This document shows, in pieces, positions 5,201-6,335 of a stretch of 6,335 nucleotides of DNA. The DNA lies in assembly GCA_021797225.1 (NCBI GenBank), contig JAKAAE010000092.1, forward strand, positions 1-6,335, given 5' to 3'. The notes beneath the pieces were generated by a model. It ran no database searches, was not told where the DNA came from, and saw nothing but the letters and a program-made list of their open reading frames with translations. This stretch comes from Thermoplasmata archaeon. GTDB taxonomy: Archaea > Thermoplasmatota > Thermoplasmata > Thermoplasmatales > Thermoplasmataceae. Made by a program: the position numbers and the translations under genes. Positions within the stretch are counted from its first letter, which is position 1; every line of letters starts with the position of its first letter.

Positions 5201-5863
5201 TTACTTATCAAGATATACAAAATAATTGCCAACATCGTATGGTTTCAAATCTATTATCTCTCTCACATTGAAATCCTTTATTTGCCTGACTGCAGCATTG
5301 ATTATACTCTTATCACTCCTGTTGGATGATATTGCCCTTGCCTTTATAATTAACATGGCTTTCCTGATGCCGGGGAATATTTTTGCATTTTCATTGAATA
5401 TCTGAACCTGATTCCGCTGGGCAATATCCTGGTATAGAATATCTGGTGCTTCAACAAAAAATCTATATCTCTCCGGCATATTTGCGTCCTCAAGAATTGG
5501 ATATATGTTATTTCTTTTTCTTGACAGATCGTATAATTTTATAAACGAATCATAGGAAAATTCCACGGCAAATATGTTTCCCCGGTATGATATATCGGAA
5601 ACATGGCTTACGGTGGTTCCCGTGGATGCACCTAGATATAGCACGGTTGAGCTTTCAGTAATGGGCATACTGGAAAAGCCCTTCAGGATGGCAGCGGCAA
5701 GTTTACTTCTTTTTGGATTCCATTCCCGTATGTATGTAGACCCGGATCTTTTTATTTTTTCACCATAAACCGATTGATTGTATGATGTTATCGTGTAAAT
5801 TCTGTTTTTTTCAACTAAAATTCTATTGCTTTCAATTTTTAAAGTATGCCCATGTTTTTTCAT
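5201..5863 (-). CDS. flpA: Fibrillarin-like rRNA/tRNA 2'-O-methyltransferase
   Basis: This 220-residue protein is the catalytic subunit of archaeal C/D-box ribonucleoproteins, which use SAM to methylate ribose 2'-OH groups on rRNA and tRNA chosen by guide RNAs. Residues 48-57 read WNPKRSKLAA, a fibrillarin hallmark. VLYLGASTG (74-82) is the SAM-binding motif I, Glu101 in AVEFS is the acidic motif II residue, and Asp126 fits motif III. DILYQDIAQRNQ (141-152) matches the conserved DxxYxDxAQ segment, and Lys174 is the expected catalytic lysine. It would work with Nop5 and L7Ae. The partner Nop5 gene, often directly next to it in archaea, is on neither side here: upstream is a divergent gene, downstream an AT-rich gap. 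A TATA box about 25 bases before ATG 5863 supports the start and a leaderless message. Confidence 0.95.
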   Translation of the reverse strand: MKKHGHTLKIESNRILVEKNRIYTITSYNQSVYGEKIKRSGSTYIREWNPKRSKLAAAILKGFSSMPITESSTVLYLGASTGTTVSHVSDISYRGNIFAVEFSYDSFIKLYDLSRKRNNIYPILEDANMPERYRFFVEAPDILYQDIAQRNQVQIFNENAKIFPGIRKAMLIIKARAISSNRSDKSIINAAVRQIKDFNVREIIDLKPYDVGNYFVYLDK

Positions 5864-5883
5864 GTTTCTTTATAACCTATAAA

Positions 5884-5891
5884 AATATATA
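5884..5891 (-). promoter_or_regulatory. TATA box of the fibrillarin gene
   Basis: TATATATT reads on the minus strand, centred about 25 bases before ATG 5863. It lies in a 91-base divergent gap shared with the CcmE-like gene's promoter. Confidence 0.5.
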
Positions 5892-5927
5892 ATTTCGCAA
5901 AAAATTATTATTTAAAACAGATGATTC

Positions 5928-5935
5928 TTATATAA
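5928..5935 (+). promoter_or_regulatory. TATA box of the CcmE-like gene
   Basis: TTATATAA reads on the plus strand, centred about 24 bases before ATG 5955. This supports starting at 5955 and not at the in-frame TTG at 5940, which would lie upstream of the predicted transcript start. Confidence 0.5.
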
Positions 5936-5954
5936 TGATTTGGATAGACTATAT

Positions 5955-6287
5955 ATGAAGAAAAATGAAAAAAAGATTTTAGCGGTTTTGTTAATCATCG
6001 TGCTGGCGTTAATTGCCTACGGAATAATTCCTGTAGTAATGGCTTCAAATCCTGATTCCATGCATGGGGGCAATTCCTACTATATATATGGAACAGTTAC
6101 CAGCAGATTAGAAATAGATAATACAACTACTTTCGAGGTAAATGATTCCGGTCATTATTTCTATGTATTTTATAATGGGTCTGCGCCGGCGGTAGGTTCT
6201 CATGTACTGGTTCACGGGGAATACAGCAATATTTTTATAGATACCATCAGCGCAACCAGTGTTTATCCATGGTATTATGCCCTGTAA
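5955..6287 (+). CDS. Membrane-anchored extracytoplasmic OB-fold protein, CcmE-like but without the heme ligand
   Basis: This 110-residue protein starts with KKNEKK and one hydrophobic helix (about 8-30), which should anchor it with the rest outside the cytoplasm. Residues 42-104 look like a small beta-barrel: YIYGTVTSRL, then TTTFEVND, then HYFYVFYNGSAPAVGSHVLVHGEY in segments. The YNGSAP turn and the GSHVLVHGE strand resemble the heme chaperone CcmE (CycJ). In CcmE a His (Cys in some archaea) after the barrel binds heme covalently, within a HxxxY or CxxxY motif. Here the tail is SVYPWYYAL, with no His or Cys, and the protein has no Cys at all. Heme chaperone activity is thus doubtful; a generic OB-fold role is as likely. 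No other ccm gene is visible. The ATG at 5955 is preferred over TTG 5940 on promoter spacing. Homology to CcmE is by pattern only. Confidence 0.75.
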   Translation: MKKNEKKILAVLLIIVLALIAYGIIPVVMASNPDSMHGGNSYYIYGTVTSRLEIDNTTTFEVNDSGHYFYVFYNGSAPAVGSHVLVHGEYSNIFIDTISATSVYPWYYAL

Positions 6288-6305
6288 AGCATCTGCCACC
6301 AGAAA

Positions 6306-6322
6306 TTTTTTAAATTCTTTTT
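6306..6322 (+). terminator. T-rich terminator after the CcmE-like gene
   Basis: Two T-runs, T6 at 6306-6311 and T5 at 6318-6322, lie 19-35 bases after the stop codon on the plus strand, as expected for archaeal intrinsic termination. Confidence 0.5.
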
Positions 6323-6335
6323 CAACTAGTCTCGA

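Noticed and set aside
6108..6335. Minus-strand frame open to the right edge, with a helix-like start (LVEKEFKKFL)
   Set aside because: It runs through the whole OB domain of the CcmE-like gene and becomes implausible there (TYRRRRP and a Cys/Ile-rich end). The T-rich terminator also lies within it.
1..6335. Mobile element, CRISPR array, toxin-antitoxin pair or other defence system
   Set aside because: No transposase, integrase, direct-repeat array or recognised defence domain is visible, and the genes have mostly separate promoters.

Overview
The window looks like chromosomal DNA from a Thermoplasmatales-type euryarchaeon (Ferroplasma, Acidiplasma, Cuniculiplasma or Thermoplasma relatives). 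This rests on an archaeal-type aspartyl-tRNA synthetase, a fibrillarin homologue, archaeal TATA boxes about 24-27 bases ahead of most start codons, few Shine-Dalgarno sites, low GC with very AT-rich gaps, and heavy use of ATA and AGG codons. The genus is inference. I see no insertion sequence, integrase, CRISPR array, tRNA or rRNA.

Layout. Bases 1-271 (minus) hold the N-terminal 90 codons of a radical SAM protein that runs off the left edge. A 158-base AT-rich divergent promoter region follows, then a small ferredoxin at 430-717 (plus) with one cluster site missing a cysteine. It converges, one base apart, with a ROK-family sugar kinase at 719-1657 (minus). Upstream of the kinase, also on minus, is a long-form NfeD membrane protein at 1760-3064 whose serine-protease domain seems to have lost both catalytic residues. 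nfeD and aspS (3143-4426, plus) diverge from a 78-base gap that holds one TATA box for each. The 3' end of aspS overlaps a small minus-strand frame (4391-4522) that may be the tail of a one-TM protein broken by a one-base slip in a homopolymer. An unrecognised 93-residue protein with a TTG start and a rare Shine-Dalgarno site lies at 4687-4968 (minus). A 232-base, very AT-rich gap with short inverted repeats separates it from fibrillarin (5201-5863, minus). Fibrillarin diverges from a secreted or membrane-anchored OB-fold protein that resembles CcmE but lacks its heme ligand (5955-6287, plus). The last 48 bases hold a T-rich terminator.

How the genes work together. Most are single transcription units with their own promoters, so this is mainly a housekeeping neighbourhood and not one operon or system. 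Two genes serve translation: aspS charges tRNA-Asp, and fibrillarin 2'-O-methylates rRNA and tRNA. The ferredoxin and the radical SAM protein could share electron flow, but only adjacency suggests this. I do not see a clear new multi-gene defence or mobile system. The items most worth a second look are the apparently inactive NfeD protease, the possible frameshifted small membrane protein next to aspS, the CcmE-like protein without a heme ligand, and the orphan 93-residue protein.
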